Notes: generated by a model from the sequence alone, not told the origin. Counted from the stretch's first letter, positions 37,350 through 49,883 are shown. The stretch: DNA of 64,000 bases from Hanleya hanleyi (GCA_036873755.1 JAVTVY010020546.1:1-64000), one strand, 5' to 3'. Program-made: numbers and translations.

Positions 37350-37800
37350 ACATGTATGTGCATGTAGTTCAACTCTGGCTTGTGTTATCTGACTTCGGGA
37401 AATTGTGGAATTCGGAAACGTTGTAGAATTAGGAAACCTTAGGAAAAAAAAGTTCACAAATTTGACAACTTTGAGGTCCAAATCCACCCTTAAGTTGGTC
37501 CTAGCAATTGGATAATTTTTTTTGTACCAACAATCGGCAGCACCTTTTCTATGGCATTTCATCATGGCATCCGGGAATTCTACATGGTATTTTTTCTACA
37601 GTACAGATGAAAAAATGTGTGTTTTGTCCTACGTTGCCCATGCTTTGAAAATCAAGCATGTTTCAGAACTTGGGAACGTTGTCGAATTTTGCAATCTTTC
37701 TGTTTCTGAATTCGGAAACTGTTCCCAAATTCGAAAAGCATTGCCGAATTCCGCAATTTCCCGAGGTGATCTGCAGTTTCTCATGTACATGTTCTGGGTT
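37350..37800. mobile_element. Inverted-repeat element with 'gaattcggaaac' words
   Basis: 'cttcgggaaattgtggaatt' (37393) pairs with 'gaattccgcaatttcccgag' (37745), extending to CATGTA-containing ends. Several 'cgaattcggaaac'-type words lie inside. Confidence 0.55.
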
Positions 37801-37827
37801 TGAATCTGCACATATATCTCAAGCATT

Positions 37828-38626
37828 CAGGGAAATGCTGTTGACAATCCAACAATCAGGGAAACTCTGTTAACAGTCAGGGAAATGCTGATAACAATTC
37901 AACAACCAAGGAAATGCTGTTGACAATCCAACAATCAGGGAAATGCTGTTAACAACCAACAATCATGGAAATGCTGATAACAATCCAACAATCTGAGAAA
38001 TTCTGTTGACAATCCAACAATCTGGGAAATGCTGATGACAATCCAACAATCTGGAAAATGCTGTTGACAATACAACAATCTGGGAAATGCTGTTGACAAT
38101 TCAACAATGTGAGAAATGCTGTTGACAATACAACAATCAGTGAAATGCTGTTCAAAATCCAACAATCAGTGAAATGCTGTTAACAATCCAACAATCAAGG
38201 GAATGCTGTTGAAAATCCTACAGTCAAAGAAATGCTGTTGACAATCCAACAATCAGGGAAATGCTGTTAACAATCCAACAATCTGGGAAATGCTGTTGAC
38301 AATCCAACAATCAAGGAAATGCTGTTGACAATCCAACAATCTGGGAAATGCTGTTGACAATCCAACAATCTAGGAAATGCTGTTGACAATACAACAATCT
38401 GGGAAATGCTGTTGACAATCCAACAATGTGGGAAATGCTGTTGACAATACAACAATCAGTGAAACGCTGTTCATAATCCAACAATCAGGGAAATGCTGTT
38501 AACGATCCAACAATCAAGGAAATGCTGTTGACTATCCAATAATAATGAAGGAAATGCTGTTGACAATCCAACAATCAGGGAAATGCTGTCAACAATCCAA
38601 CAATCTGGGAAATGCTGTTATTCAAC
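37828..38626 (+). repeat. 29-bp minisatellite, ~27 copies
   Basis: Unit: GGAAATGCTGTTGACAATCC followed by AACAATCTG, with 'cagg/aagg/tggg' variants. Open frames on the minus strand are a by-product of the repeat. Confidence 0.9.
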
Positions 38627-39090
38627 AATCATAGAAACGTTTTTCATGCTTTGGAAGAAGAAACTTTTGAGGATCTGCTATTTTCCTTCCTTCAGAGAAA
38701 CATCGCAGGTCAAATTTAACAACACCTGCTATTTTTATAATTGGGCAGCTCTTGCTTTTAACCTGTGCAGCTCAGGTAACCTCCCGTCTGACATTAACCT
38801 GCACAAGTCAAATCCACATGGTTTTTCTACTTTATATTGGCATTGCTTGCTAAGTTACTGGTGATAAATGCTGTGAACTTGCGAACAATGGACCGAAATA
38901 AGTAAAAAAAAAAATTCCAAGGTACATGTATCATTTTTGTATGGTCACAAATTGCTAGAAAATTATGGCCTGCTATTATTTCTTTAAATTTTTTTATTTG
39001 GCAGGTCATTTTTTACATCACCTGCTGTGTCAAAATTTTGGCCTGCTTTTATCCAATAACAGGCTTCCATTTCGTCACCTGCTATTAACA
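38627..39090. other. Insertion within the minisatellite, 'cacctgctatt' words
   Basis: Unit copies resume at 39080 ('gctattaacaatccaac'). The insert carries spaced ACCTGCTATT / GGCCTGCT / GCAGGT words at both sides, like subterminal motifs of a DNA element. The ends were not resolved. Confidence 0.4.
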
Positions 39091-39352
39091 ATCCAACATT
39101 CCAAATATCAGGGAAATGCTGTTAACAATACAACAATCTGAGAAATGCTGACCCAACAAATGCATGATCCATCAATCAGGTGACAATGCTGATTCAACAA
39201 ATGCATGATCCATCAATCAGGTGACAATGCTGACCCAACAAATGCATGATCCATCAATCAGGTGACAATGCTGACCCAACAAATGCATGATCCATCAATC
39301 AGGTGACAATGCTGATTCAACAAATGCTGATCGAACAATCAGGTAATAATGC
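39091..39352 (+). repeat. 41-bp minisatellite related to the 29-bp array
   Basis: About five units of 'aatgctgacccaacaaatgc' plus 'atgatccatcaatcaggtgac'. They begin with 'aatgctg' like the neighbouring 29-bp unit, so this is probably an offshoot of it. Confidence 0.8.
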
Positions 39353-39359
39353 TGATCCA

Positions 39360-40827
39360 GGGGTTATTTTAGACACTTTTCCTTTATATAACTCAATTTC
39401 AAAAAGATGAAAAACTCAATTTTTCGGCGCGCCTATGGCGCGCAAAATAAACAACAAAACTCAATTTTTTCGGGTTTTTCATCACATGCAGTCTGGAAAC
39501 TCAATTTTTTTATCTTTTTAGTAGGACACTTACAATAAATAAATTCGCGACAATTTTTCATCGTGAATGAACATGTCAGTAATGTTATGAAGCTCATCAA
39601 GCAAAGTTGCGTGTCCTACATAGCTGCATACAAGTTTGTTTGCTAAGTACATGTATACAGTGAGAATACCCTCCTGAATGTGGGAAACTTACAATAAATA
39701 CATTCGCGACATTTTTTATCGCAAATGGACATGTATATAATGAAGCCCCTGGAGCAAATTTGCCTGCCACATAACGGTATACAAGTTTGTTTGCAATGTG
39801 TACAGTGTTAATACCGTCCTGACCCAATGCTGCTTGGTAAACGCAGATAAATGGCCAAAAATTGCAAATTAAACTCAATATGCACCCTATTTTGTAGTAT
39901 GTGGTGTGGGACTTGTTTACAAAACATACTGGGGTTTCAGAAATTTCCATCGGGCAGAAACAAAATAATTCATAAAAACGTATATTTTGTATGTTATAGC
40001 ATATGCCCCCGCATGTAGATCCCCAGTTGCGCAGGAGAGAGTGTGGATCTTTTGTTTTTACACCAATCTGCATTGCTCACTTTGTGTATTTATTCCCAAA
40101 TGGTATATCAGCTGTATTTTGGGGAATGTCTGTTTTGTTCGTTTCTTGTTTCTGTCACACGCATCCAAGTGAAATGTTGACCGAGAGAGAAAATGCTTGC
40201 CCGTTGTCTTGGTTCCGAACTTAACCGAAAAAACCCGGAGATTGACGGACAGCGTGTCTCGGAGACCAGACTCATAAGCCACAGCAGTATGACAGCAGTG
40301 GTTCCCGAGTGGACTAAAAAGAGGGGACGTAACTTTGAAATATCAAAATGGCGGACTAGTTCGATCGTCGCCGAACAATTTTCTTTGAAATGAGAAACGT
40401 TCAGGACAATGTCTTTATCGGACCTATACGACTGAAATGAGAACAGTTCAAGACCAGACGTCCTTATCGGAGCTATATGATTCAATAATAAAGGTACACA
40501 AGTTATCTGTCTGCACATCAGTTACAAATCCTGAGTGCTTATCTCGACTCGAGTGGCGTGGCTGGTCACACGTTTTTTTTTTCTTTCTTGCGGGGGTTTT
40601 GGGGGAGGGGGACGGGATAACAGACGACGAAACTCAGTTTAGATTTCTCAGAAACTCAATTTATTTCGTAGAAACTCTATTTTTCGCGCGGCTTCGGCGC
40701 GTAAATTCTCAAAATTTTAGAAAACTCAATTTTCGGCAATAAAACTCAATTTACAAAATTTGGCAAAATTTGTAATTGTTTTTCATCGTGGTTACCACGA
40801 TGAAAAAAGTGTCTAGAAAACCCCCCG
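39360..40827. mobile_element. Insertion with AAACTCAATTTT subterminal repeats
   Basis: The ends GGGGTTATTTTAGACACTTTT and the inverse (AAAAAAGTGTCTAGAAAACC, then CCCC) define terminal repeats. TGATCCA lies on both sides (39353-39359 and 40828-40834), although that word also belongs to the host minisatellite. AAACTCAATTTT-type motifs occur four times near the left end and five times near the right, with palindromic CpG spots (GGCGCGCCTATGGCGCGC; CGCGCGGCTTCGGCGCG). Two about 160-bp repeats (39526-39830) lie inside. No recognised protein. Confidence 0.6.
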
Positions 40828-40834
40828 TGATCCA

Positions 40835-41539
40835 TTAAACAGGGAAATGCTCTTTCAAGCTACATTACATGTATTTAGGTTTGTCTTAACACTCAATAAA
40901 TATTAACATGATATTCTTAACAAATCTTGTTATGAAAACATAACTTATTTTAAACTATCCAACATACAGTAAGAAACCTTGAATTTCGGAGATCTGGCTG
41001 TATCCATTTCTTTGGATTCCAATCTACCTACTTGGCAAGTGTCTGTTGTTTGTTTGGATTCAAATTGCTTTGACCCTTGGCAAGCTAATTAGTTACTGCA
41101 CCCCAGACATCTATCTGAAACTTGCTTCCAACTGACAGGGATTATTGGCTTGAAACTTGCAAGAATTGTCACTGCACCCCAGAGAATGAAACTCAACTGG
41201 TTCAGTAGAGTTGTTCACTTCACTCAATCAACCAAAAAGAGAAATACTACATGTATAAATTCTAAAAGGAGAGTTTGTATAAATGGGAGGGAAAGATTCA
41301 CTGGGTGTCGAGTCATTGGGTGGGCTAGTCAGTGGCTATCACATCCATGGATGAGTTGAGATGAGTACATAAATGGGTGGGGTGGGAGGATTTGTGGTAA
41401 GTCAGAATGGGCGGCTAGTCCCTATATGGTAACCAAAGTGGGTACCGTTAGCTCTAAATTAATCGTGTAAAATTACATGAATTTGAACAAAGTTGAACAA
41501 CAACCCCTGACTATAGGACAGTAATGTCAGATGCTCTTA
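40835..41539. other. Intronic stretch without recognised features
   Basis: The start (40841-40860) still resembles the 'agggaaatgct' minisatellite. Beyond it nothing was identified. Confidence 0.4.
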
Positions 41540-42101
41540 GTTTAAAAGTGAAATGCAAAGGCTATTAGATGCTCATTTTAATATTTTCTATACAATGTAG
41601 GTAAAATGATGATAGAAATATCGGTACATCTAGTTCCTCGAGTTTTCTTTGAAGTATTTTGTCTGCTATAGAACCATCACTTTAATATCTTTCCTTAATT
41701 GCGACGTCACATCAGAACAGCCAGAAGAATATAACAGTCATGTCGTGCCGGGTGGTATATTGTGATGTCACAATCTAACGTCAAACAAGAGCAGATAATA
41801 AATGTGAATTTTTATATCTGAGTGAGTAAAATAGGATTTAATTTTAAGGTTATTTTTCAACAATCGTCATATCACGATGGTGCCTACATGTACATGTGCT
41901 CGGACACCCTCAGTTCTTATTATCCTGAACACTGATCATTCCAGCCAGTGCAGCACCTGGTCCGAATTCAATCTGGCTTGAAATTATATTCTTCAAATAA
42001 AACCAAACAAAGCAGATATGCTGATATCTCTACCATTAACTGTCCCATGAAGAAAATAAAAAAGAAAATATATTTTAAAAAAAATTGAATTTCACCTTTA
42101 A
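41540..42101. mobile_element. Inverted-repeat element, 'gtgaaatgcaaag' family, copy 2
   Basis: The left end 'aaaagtgaaatgcaaagg' and right end 'gaatttcaccttta' match the family at 18788-19281, as do the inner 'atgatgatagaaata' and 'gaagtattttgtctgct'. A degraded SINE core ('gagtgagtaaaataggattt' ... 'catatcacgatgg') sits inside at about 41820-41965, minus orientation. Confidence 0.55.
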
Positions 42102-42630
42102 ACACACTGGGGTGCACATACATGACCGCCCTATATGTATACCAGTATAATTACATCTACCTGAATATTATGAAACTAGTAATCTTTCACAGAAAGGTCT
42201 TATTGAGCATGTTGAATAGAGGAAAATAAGAGAAAAGAAACCAGGCACAGTACACAATAACACAGCTGTATCTATATTAGAGGGAGAATGGGGAGTAAAG
42301 ATAAAGCATTTCATAGATCATGCAAATTAGGTCATAAACATATAAATGGTATACAGTACCGGTTCATGAAATCGTTATATATTCAGCCATGGCTGCCATG
42401 CAAAGCCGTACCAGAATGGTAGTTACTATATATGTATGCAGAGTCTGGAGTGATGGAGGCCACACTCATGAAACAGGAAAGGAAGCCATAGACAGCATGA
42501 CTTGGCCAAAATGATACTACAGTTATGTTTTGTGGGGGTCTACATGAATGGATGTTAAGTCAGTTAAACCTGCATACCCCAGCAGAAAATTCTGATACTT
42601 CCAAAAATGAAAATATCTCAAACAATTTTA

Positions 42631-43194
42631 TACATATATTGGATACATGATCAAAAATATTTGAAAAACATCATTTGCACAAAGATATATATATTGGTTG
42701 CCATGGTAATGGCTGCCATCTTAGATATTGGCACTGAACTTGGGAACATATTATACGCCAAAGTAAAAGAGCAAACTTCATCAAATTTGCAGGGTATTTC
42801 TGTGGTATGTTCCTTCATACAATAAGTTTCAAGCAAAACTAACCATTGAAAGCAAAATTTAAGCTGTGTGACTGATTTGCACTAAATACATGTACGCATC
42901 TGCCTGGTTAGTGCCGTCTTTAGTTTTAATCAGTAAAACAGCCCAAATTTTGTTTTGCTTGAAAATTCTTATTTGCACAAAGGAACACATCATAGAAATA
43001 CCCTGCAAGTTTGATGAATTAGCTCTTTTACTTAGGCGTATAATGTTAAGCACCAAAATCCAAGATGGCTGCCATTACCATGGCAACTGATATATATATA
43101 TATATATCGACTGCCATTACCATGGCAACTGATATATATATCTTTGTGCAAATGATGTTTTTTGAATATTTTTGATCATATATTCAATATATAT
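42631..43194. mobile_element. Palindromic element, ~560 bp
   Basis: The arms share 'gatcaaaaatattt', 'catcatttgcacaaagatat', 'ttgccatggtaatgg' and 'gaaataccctgcaa' with their inverses. A small second duplication of the 'ccattaccatggcaactgat' block surrounds a (TA)n at about 43090. Confidence 0.75.
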
Positions 43195-43706
43195 AAAAAA
43201 AAGAGATAACTTCATTTTTGTTGAAAAAAATAAAATATTTTACTGACGACCCCCTTAAAATTCAATGAACAAGATAATGAACTGTACACCAAGGTTTCAT
43301 CCACTGAACTTCAATGATCAAATGCTCAAGATATAGTGTCCAGAAGATTGTTGTGGAAAAAGGTTAGTGTGATGAGTGAGTATGCTAGAATACAGAGAGT
43401 TGTTCTGTTAACAGGGACGGCAGTGGAACAGTTTCACAGCTATTATAATTACAACATTGTAGGCATTCTCATAGCTTTGATGGAAAATACATGAAGATGA
43501 GCTTCAAGTACATACATCTGGCCTAAACTGAAAATAGTTTGTTTTTTTCGTGGTGATGTTTTTCTTCTAATTTTCATATGTAATGTAATTGCAGTGAGAT
43601 ACATTTTTAAAGAAATGTTGACGTGGTGCATGGAAATGAGGTCCTATTGATATTTTTCAGACAATAGCGTATGTACGGCAGGCAAAGCTGTAATGTATGG
43701 AAGGTG

Positions 43707-46700
43707 TGTCATCTATAGTATGGATGACTCATAATTGGTGTTCTGTAAGTATGGATGGCCCTTGAGCAGTGTCATCTATAGTATGGATGACTCATAATTG
43801 GTGTTCTGTAAGTATGGATGGCCCTTGAGCAGTGTCATGTATAGTATGGATGACCCATAATTGGTGTTCTGTAAAGTATGGACAGCCCTTGAGCAGTGTC
43901 ATGTATAGTATGGATGACCCATAATTGGTGTTCTGTAAGTATGGATGGCCCTTGAGCAGTGCCATGTATAGTATGGATGACCCATAATTGGTGTTCTGTA
44001 AGTATGGATGGCCCTTGAGCAGTGTCATGTATAGTATGGATGACCCATAATTGGTGTTCTGTAAGTATGGATGGCCCTTGAGCAGTGTCATGTCTAGTAT
44101 GGATGACCCATAATTGGTGTTCTGTAAGTCTGGATGGCCCTTGAGCAGTGTCATGTATAGTATGGATGACCCATAATTGGTGTTCTGTAAAGTATGGACA
44201 GCCCTTGAGCAGTGTCATGTATAGTATGGATGACCCATAATTGGTGTTCTGTAAGTATGGATGGCCCTTGAGCAGTGTCATGTATAGTATGGATGACCCA
44301 TAATTGGTGTTCTGTAAAGTATGGACAGCCCTTGAGCACTGTCATGTATAGTATGGATGGTCCCCAATTGGTGTCCTGTAAAGTATGGACAGCCCTTGAG
44401 CAGTGTCATGTATAGTATGGATGACCCATAATTGGTGTTCTGTAAAGTATGGACAGCCCTTGAGCAGTGTCATGTATAGTATGGATGGTCCCCAATTGGT
44501 GTCCTGTAAAGTATGGACAGCCCTTGAGCAGTGTCATGTATAGTATGGATGACCCATAATTGGTGTTCTGTAAAGTGTGGACAGCCCTTGAGCAGTGTCA
44601 TGTATAGTATGGATGACCCATAATTGGTGTTCTGTAAAGTATGGACAGCCCTTGAGCAGTGTCATGTATAGTATGGATGACCCATAATTGGTGTTCTGTA
44701 AAGTATGGACAGCCCTTGAGCAGTGTCATGTATAGTATGGATGACCCATAATTGGTGTTCTGTAAAGTGGCCCTTGAGCAGTGTCATGTATAGTATGGAT
44801 GACCCATAATTGGTGTTCTGTAAAGTATGGACAGCCCTTGAGCAGTGTCATGTATAGTATGGATGGTCCCCAATTGGTGTCCTGTAAAGTATGGACAGCC
44901 CTTGAGCAGTGTCATGTATAGTATGGATGACCCATAATTGGTGTTCTGTAAAGTATGGACAGCCCTTGAGCAGTGTCATGTATAGTATGGATGGTCCCCA
45001 ATTGGTGTCCTGTAAAGTATGGATGGCCCTTGAGCAGTGTCATGTATAGTATGGATGACCCATAATTGATGTTCTGTAGTATGGACAGCCCTTGGGCAGT
45101 GTCATGTATAGTATGGATTGTCCCCCAATTGGTGTCCTGTAAAGTATGGACAGCCCTTGAGCAAAGGTCATGTATAGTATGGATGACCCATAATTGGTGT
45201 TCTGTGAAAGTATGGACAGCCCTTGAGCAGTGTCATGTATAGTATGGATATCCCAATTGGTGTCCTGTAAAAGTATGGACAGGCCCTTGAGCAGTGTCAT
45301 GTATAGTATGGATGGTCCCATAACTGGTGTCTGTAAAGTATGGACAGCCCTTGAGCAGTGTCATGTATAGTATGGATGACCCATAATTGGTGTCCTGTAA
45401 AGTATGGACAGCCCTTGAGCAGTGTCATGTATAGTATGGATGACCCATAATTGGTGTTCTGTAAAGTATGGACAGCCCTTGAGCAGTGTCATGTATAGTA
45501 TGGATGGTCCCCAATTGGTGTCCTGTAAAGTATGGACAGCCCTTGAGCAGTGTCATGTATAGTATGGATGACCCATAATTGATGTTCTGTAAAGTATGGA
45601 CAGCCCTTGGGCAGTGTCATGTATAGTATGGATTGTCCCCAATTGGTGTCCTGTAAAGTATGGACAGCCCTTGAGCAGTGTCATGTATAGTATGGATGAC
45701 CCATAATTGGTGTTCTGTAAAGTATGGACAGCCCTTGAGCAGTGTCATGTATAGTATGGATGGTCCCCAATTGGTGTCCTGTAAAGTATGGATGGCCCTT
45801 GAGCAGTGTCATGTATAGTATGGATGGTTCATAGCTGGTGTCCAGTAAGTATGGACAGCCCTTGAGCAGTGTCATGTATAGTATGGATGGTCCCCAATTG
45901 GTGTCCTGTAAAGTATGGACAGCCCTTGAGCAGTGTCATGTATAGTATGGATGGTCCCCAATTGGTGTCCTGTAAAGTATGGACAGCCTTGAACAGTGTC
46001 ATGTATAGTATGGATGGTTAATAGCTGGTGTCCAGTAAGTATGGACGGCCCTTGAGCAGTGTCATGTATAGTATGGATGGTCCCCAATTGGTGTCCTGTA
46101 AAGTATGGACAGCCTTGAACAGTGTCATGTATAGTATGGATGGTTCATAGCTGGTGTCCAGTAAGTATGGACGGCCCTTGAGCAGTGTCATGTATAGTAT
46201 GGATGGTCCCCAATTGGTGTCCTGTAAAGTATGGATGGCCCTTGAGCAGTGTCATGTATAGTATGGATGGTTCATAGCTGGTGTCCAGTAAGTATGGACA
46301 GCCCTTGAGCAGTGTCATGTATAGTATGGATGGTCCCCAATTGGTGTCCTGTAAAGTATGGATGGCCCTTGAGCAGTGTCATGTATAGTATGGATGGTTA
46401 ATAGCTGGTGTCCAGTAAGTATGGACGGCCCTTGAGCAGTGTCATGTATCGTATGGATGGTCCCCAATTGGTGTCCTGTAAAGTATGGAAACCACATGAG
46501 CAGTGGCGTGTATAGTATGGATGACCCCTAATTGGTGCCTTGTAAATATGGATGACCCTTGAGCAGCGAGTGCTGTGTATAGTACAGATGGCCCCTAACT
46601 GGTGTCCTGTAAAGTATGAACAGCCCTTGAGCAGTGGCGTGAATAGTATGGATGACCCCTAATTGGTGCCCTGTAAGTATGGATGACCCTTGCGCAGTCT

Positions 46701-47512
46701 AGTGTATAGTATGGATGGGCCCAGATTGGGATTCTGTTATTATTATGTAGGGCCCCTGAGCAGTGTCATGTATAGTATGCATGACCCCTAATTGGTGTTA
46801 TGTAAAGTATAGATGGCCCTTGAGCAGTGTAATATATAGTGTGGATGGTCCCTAACTGCTGTCTTATCAGTATGTAGAGCTCTTGAGCAGTGGCGTGTAT
46901 AGTATGGATGGTCCCTAATTGGTGTCCTGTAAGTATGGAAGGCCTTTGAGAGTCATGTATAGTATGGATGTCTCTAATTGGGGTCCGTTAAGTATGGACA
47001 GACTTGAGTAGTGTCATGTATTGTACGGATGGTCCATAACTGGTGTCCGTTAAGTATGGACAGCCTTGAGCAGGGTCGTGTATAGAATGGATGGTCCCTA
47101 ATTGGTGTCCTGTAAAGTATGGATGGCCCTTGAGCAGTGTCATGTATAGTATGGATGGTCCCTAATTGGTGTCCTGTAAGTATGGATGGCCCTTGAGCAG
47201 TGTGATGTATAGTATGGATGGTTCATAGCTGGTGTCCAGTAAGTATGGACAGCCCTTGAGCAGTGTCATGTATAGTATGGATGGTCCCTAATTGGTGTCC
47301 TGTAAAGTATGGACAGCCCTTGAGCAGTGTCATGTATAGTACGGATGGTTCATAGCTGGTATCCTGTAAGTATGGATGGCCCTTGAGAGTGTCATGTATA
47401 GTATGGATGGCCCCTAATTTGCCACCTGAAAAGTATGAATGACCCTTCAGCAGTGTCATGTATAGTTCGGGATGGCCCGACATGGTGTCCTGTAAAGTAT
47501 GGATGACCATGA
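43707..47512 (+). repeat. Large minisatellite, 63/64-bp units, ~60 copies
   Basis: Unit: CATGTATAGTATGGATGACC, 'cataattggtgttctgtaaa', 'gtatggacagcccttgagca', 'gtgt'. At the left end the 63-bp version keeps one frame open on the minus strand (21 residues per unit). Elsewhere the 64-bp version rotates the frame, so the open frames are by-products. Variants (tcccca/accca; tggatgg/tggacag) are interspersed rather than blocked. The right end is diverged and stops about 24 bp from the splice donor of exon 47535-47595. Confidence 0.95.
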
Positions 47513-47534
47513 GGGATGATTCTAGTTGTCTTAC

Positions 47535-47595
47535 CTTGGTCATGTTGGTCTGGTTGGTCTTGATCCATGTTAACGGGTTGACCTGGTTGGAACAT
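47535..47595 (-). CDS. Internal exon 6 (isoform B), GOLIM4-like gene
   Basis: The acceptor CCTGTTTCAG precedes 47595 and the donor G|GTAAGA follows 47535. It reads MFQPGQPVNMDQDQPDQHDQ and leaves one base, which the exon at 25961 completes. At 61 nt it is short and rich in Q, D and P like its neighbours. The donor is followed almost at once by the 3.8-kb minisatellite. It was identified from splice signals and phase, and the family assignment comes from the whole gene. Confidence 0.7.
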
Positions 47596-48014
47596 CTGAA
47601 ACAGGCCATGGTAAAGTTTGTCAAATGTGTGTTGAGACAATTATTGAATGTGGGAGGCTGCTTGTGAAGTTTTGAGAGGAGAGATTACGAAGACATTATA
47701 GGGTGGAGGCAGGATGGTTGGGGGCAGAAGGAACTTTATATATATACTTTTTCATTATCTATAGATGACCACTGGTCAATGTCATATTACCACCATGGGA
47801 AGGGCTGGCCATTAAATTTAGATAGGTAACTGATATACTTTAAATCTGCTTTCCGCCAAGCATACACCCTTCCCAAACCCCTTTTATCTGAAGCCAATAT
47901 TTCACCGAGGAATATATCAAAATGAGACAATAATTTCAACAGATTTGTTCACATATTCCTGGGTAATAAATGACTTTTCACAGATCATGAAAGATGAAGC
48001 AATAATACTCATAC

Positions 48015-48188
48015 CTGATTAGGATGAGCATTTTGCATAAAGTGGTCTAATTTTGGCTGTTCCAGCTGTTCTTCTTCTTGGTTCTCCTCCTGCAGATTGG
48101 CCTGTCGCCACTTCACGTCTGCGTCATCTTCAACAGCCTTATGTGCATCACGTTTAACTTCGTTATGTTTTATGACGGGTTCCTGAAG
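48015..48188 (-). CDS. Internal exon 5 (isoform B), GOLIM4-like gene
   Basis: The acceptor TTTTCTAG precedes 48188 and the donor CAG|GTATGA follows 48015. Both borders are phase 0. The 58 residues run from LQEPVIKHNEVKRDAHKAVE through QEENQEEEQLEQPKLDHF to NAHPNQ. They are charged and Q/E-rich, compatible with a helical or disordered lumenal tail. There is no membrane segment. The intron to the next exon is only 419 nt. Confidence 0.75.
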
Positions 48189-48269
48189 CTAGAAAATGGC
48201 AAGAAAATTTTGTTACAATTCGGAATATAGGCCTATATACAAGTGGATATTTATCATTACATTGTTGCA

Positions 48270-48480
48270 ATACAATCATAAAAGAGCGAGTGTGTTGGAT
48301 TTAACATCAATTTCATCAATATTTCAGTTATATCGCGATGAACCAACTAGGCATCACCCATTCAAGCTGTGTTCCTGTTGCTTCAAAGAAGCAAATCTTT
48401 GAAGCAATATGAAACCAGACAACCACCAACCATCGTATAAAACACTGAGGACAGGTACACACGAGACAGTTTTCCTTGAC
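48270..48480 (-). mobile_element. SINE, second type, copy 2, in an intron
   Basis: The core 'ggatttaacatcaatttcat' ... 'cagttatatcgcgatg' plus 'ttcaaagaagcaaat' and 'tataaaacactgagga', shared with 34605-34790. The tail end is at low coordinates, so it is sense with the gene. Confidence 0.6.
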
Positions 48481-48675
48481 AAGTGAGACAAATTATGGAA
48501 GTCTATAGTGGCTATTAGCTTGCTTACCAGCTGGTGTTATATACAAGTTACATGTATAAACCTGAGCAGGATGTAGCGAATGATCGTAAGTCTTCCACAA
48601 ATTCGAACATTTATCAATGTGAAGGAAGTGGGACATAGTGGAAATAGGCCCCGGGTTATGTATAATCATCCTCAC

Positions 48676-48828
48676 CTGTAAATGGACGGGCCCCTGGTTA
48701 TGTATACTGTTGTCGTGCCCCAGCTGGTCATTCTTGTCTTCAACACCAAACTTGCCGTGTAGTTTATCATTATACTGGTCACCATGGTCCTGTTTATTGG
48801 GATGGTTCAATCCACCATCATCAATCTT
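48676..48828 (-). CDS. Internal exon 4 (isoform B), GOLIM4-like gene
   Basis: The acceptor TTTGATTGTAG precedes 48828 and the donor CAG|GTGAGG follows 48676. Phase 0 at both ends, 51 residues from KIDDGGLNHPNKQDHGDQ to HNQGPVHLQ, rich in H, D, N and Q. Its phase-0 start matches the phase-0 end of the exon at 54958, so exon 53963-53292 can be skipped without breaking the frame. An alternative acceptor three bases downstream would remove only the first Lys. Confidence 0.75.
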
Positions 48829-49059
48829 CTACAATCAAAGGTTTACAAAGCCTGCAATGGGTAGTCATGTAGTGTGGACATTCAATAGAAATATTTTCAC
48901 GGGGCTTGATCAGGATATTTGAAGGAAGCAACAGGTAGGACTCAGCACAGGGCGGTTCCCAGGACCTCCTGCTAGGCCGAGGTCACTCGTGAGGCAGACC
49001 CTTATAAGCACAGGACCATCGTAGTGTGCTCCCTGGGGAGGTATGTATTATGATCATGC

Positions 49060-49330
49060 ATAGAGAGCACTCCTAGTGCATACCCTATTTTGCACCTTGT
49101 CTATCTACTGTGCCGTAACTGTGCCCTATTTCTTCATCTCATCCACCATGCTGTGCCATGCGCCCTAGAAGCTGGAGATACGGCGACTGCCCCAACTGAG
49201 TCTTATTTAGTTTGAAAATTTCTCTGATACTCAGACTGTGCCCTACTTGTGCTATGTGGACATACATGTAGGTGTTTCCTCCGATATTTAGACTGCGCTC
49301 TATTTGCGCCTTGTGGACATTGCCTTTTCT
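49060..49330. repeat. Fragment of the 'gcgccctatttgcgcc' element
   Basis: 'caccttgtctatctactgtg', 'catctcatccaccatgctg' and 'agactgtgccctacttgtg' match the interior of 26266-27177. No terminal repeat was seen. Confidence 0.55.
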
Positions 49331-49883
49331 TGAATTTGTTCATTACCGTACTGTTTTATATTCTGAACTCGCTCTAAACATGTATTGATATTCCATATCA
49401 TGATGTGGATTTCTAATGTGGGCCTGATGTGGATTATTTTCCACTGGGCTGATGTTATGCACACGTGTGTCTCTCTTGTTGTATGCCCAGCACAATCAGA
49501 ATCACTTCTTTAATGTATCTAACGGATTTTGCTACTTATAGTGTTATAAATGTGTTTGGTAATCTAATAATCGACCCAAAATTTTCAAGTTTTTGAAACA
49601 ATCTGTTCTATCTGAAGTAAATTGAGTTATCATCAAAAGGAGACAAAGAAAGTTTCAGAACATGTACATGTACTACATTTTATGTCCATGGACGATTCAT
49701 GTGAATCATCGACACCCAGTGACAGCATGCAGAAGATCCGGAAAATTGAATGTGGTCTGAATTTATCCAGAAGGAGGCCCACTGAGTCAGAGATGTCATT
49801 CTAATACCACTCAATCATGGGAATTTGCACCTGAAACATCAACAGTGTGTATATACATGTACATATTGATGACGAAGCATCAG

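Noticed and set aside
37935..38455. Minus-strand frames such as NSISLIVVLSTAFPRLLDCQQ
   Set aside because: Produced by the 29-bp minisatellite in rotating frames.
40108..40518. 136-codon minus-strand frame
   Set aside because: Inside the 39360-40827 insertion, not recognised, overlapped by other frames and without splice or start support.
43792..47624. Long minus-strand frames of 60-148 codons repeating MTLLKG and HTIHDTAQG
   Set aside because: They follow the 63/64-bp minisatellite; the frame rotates with unit length and the same peptides appear in several frames.
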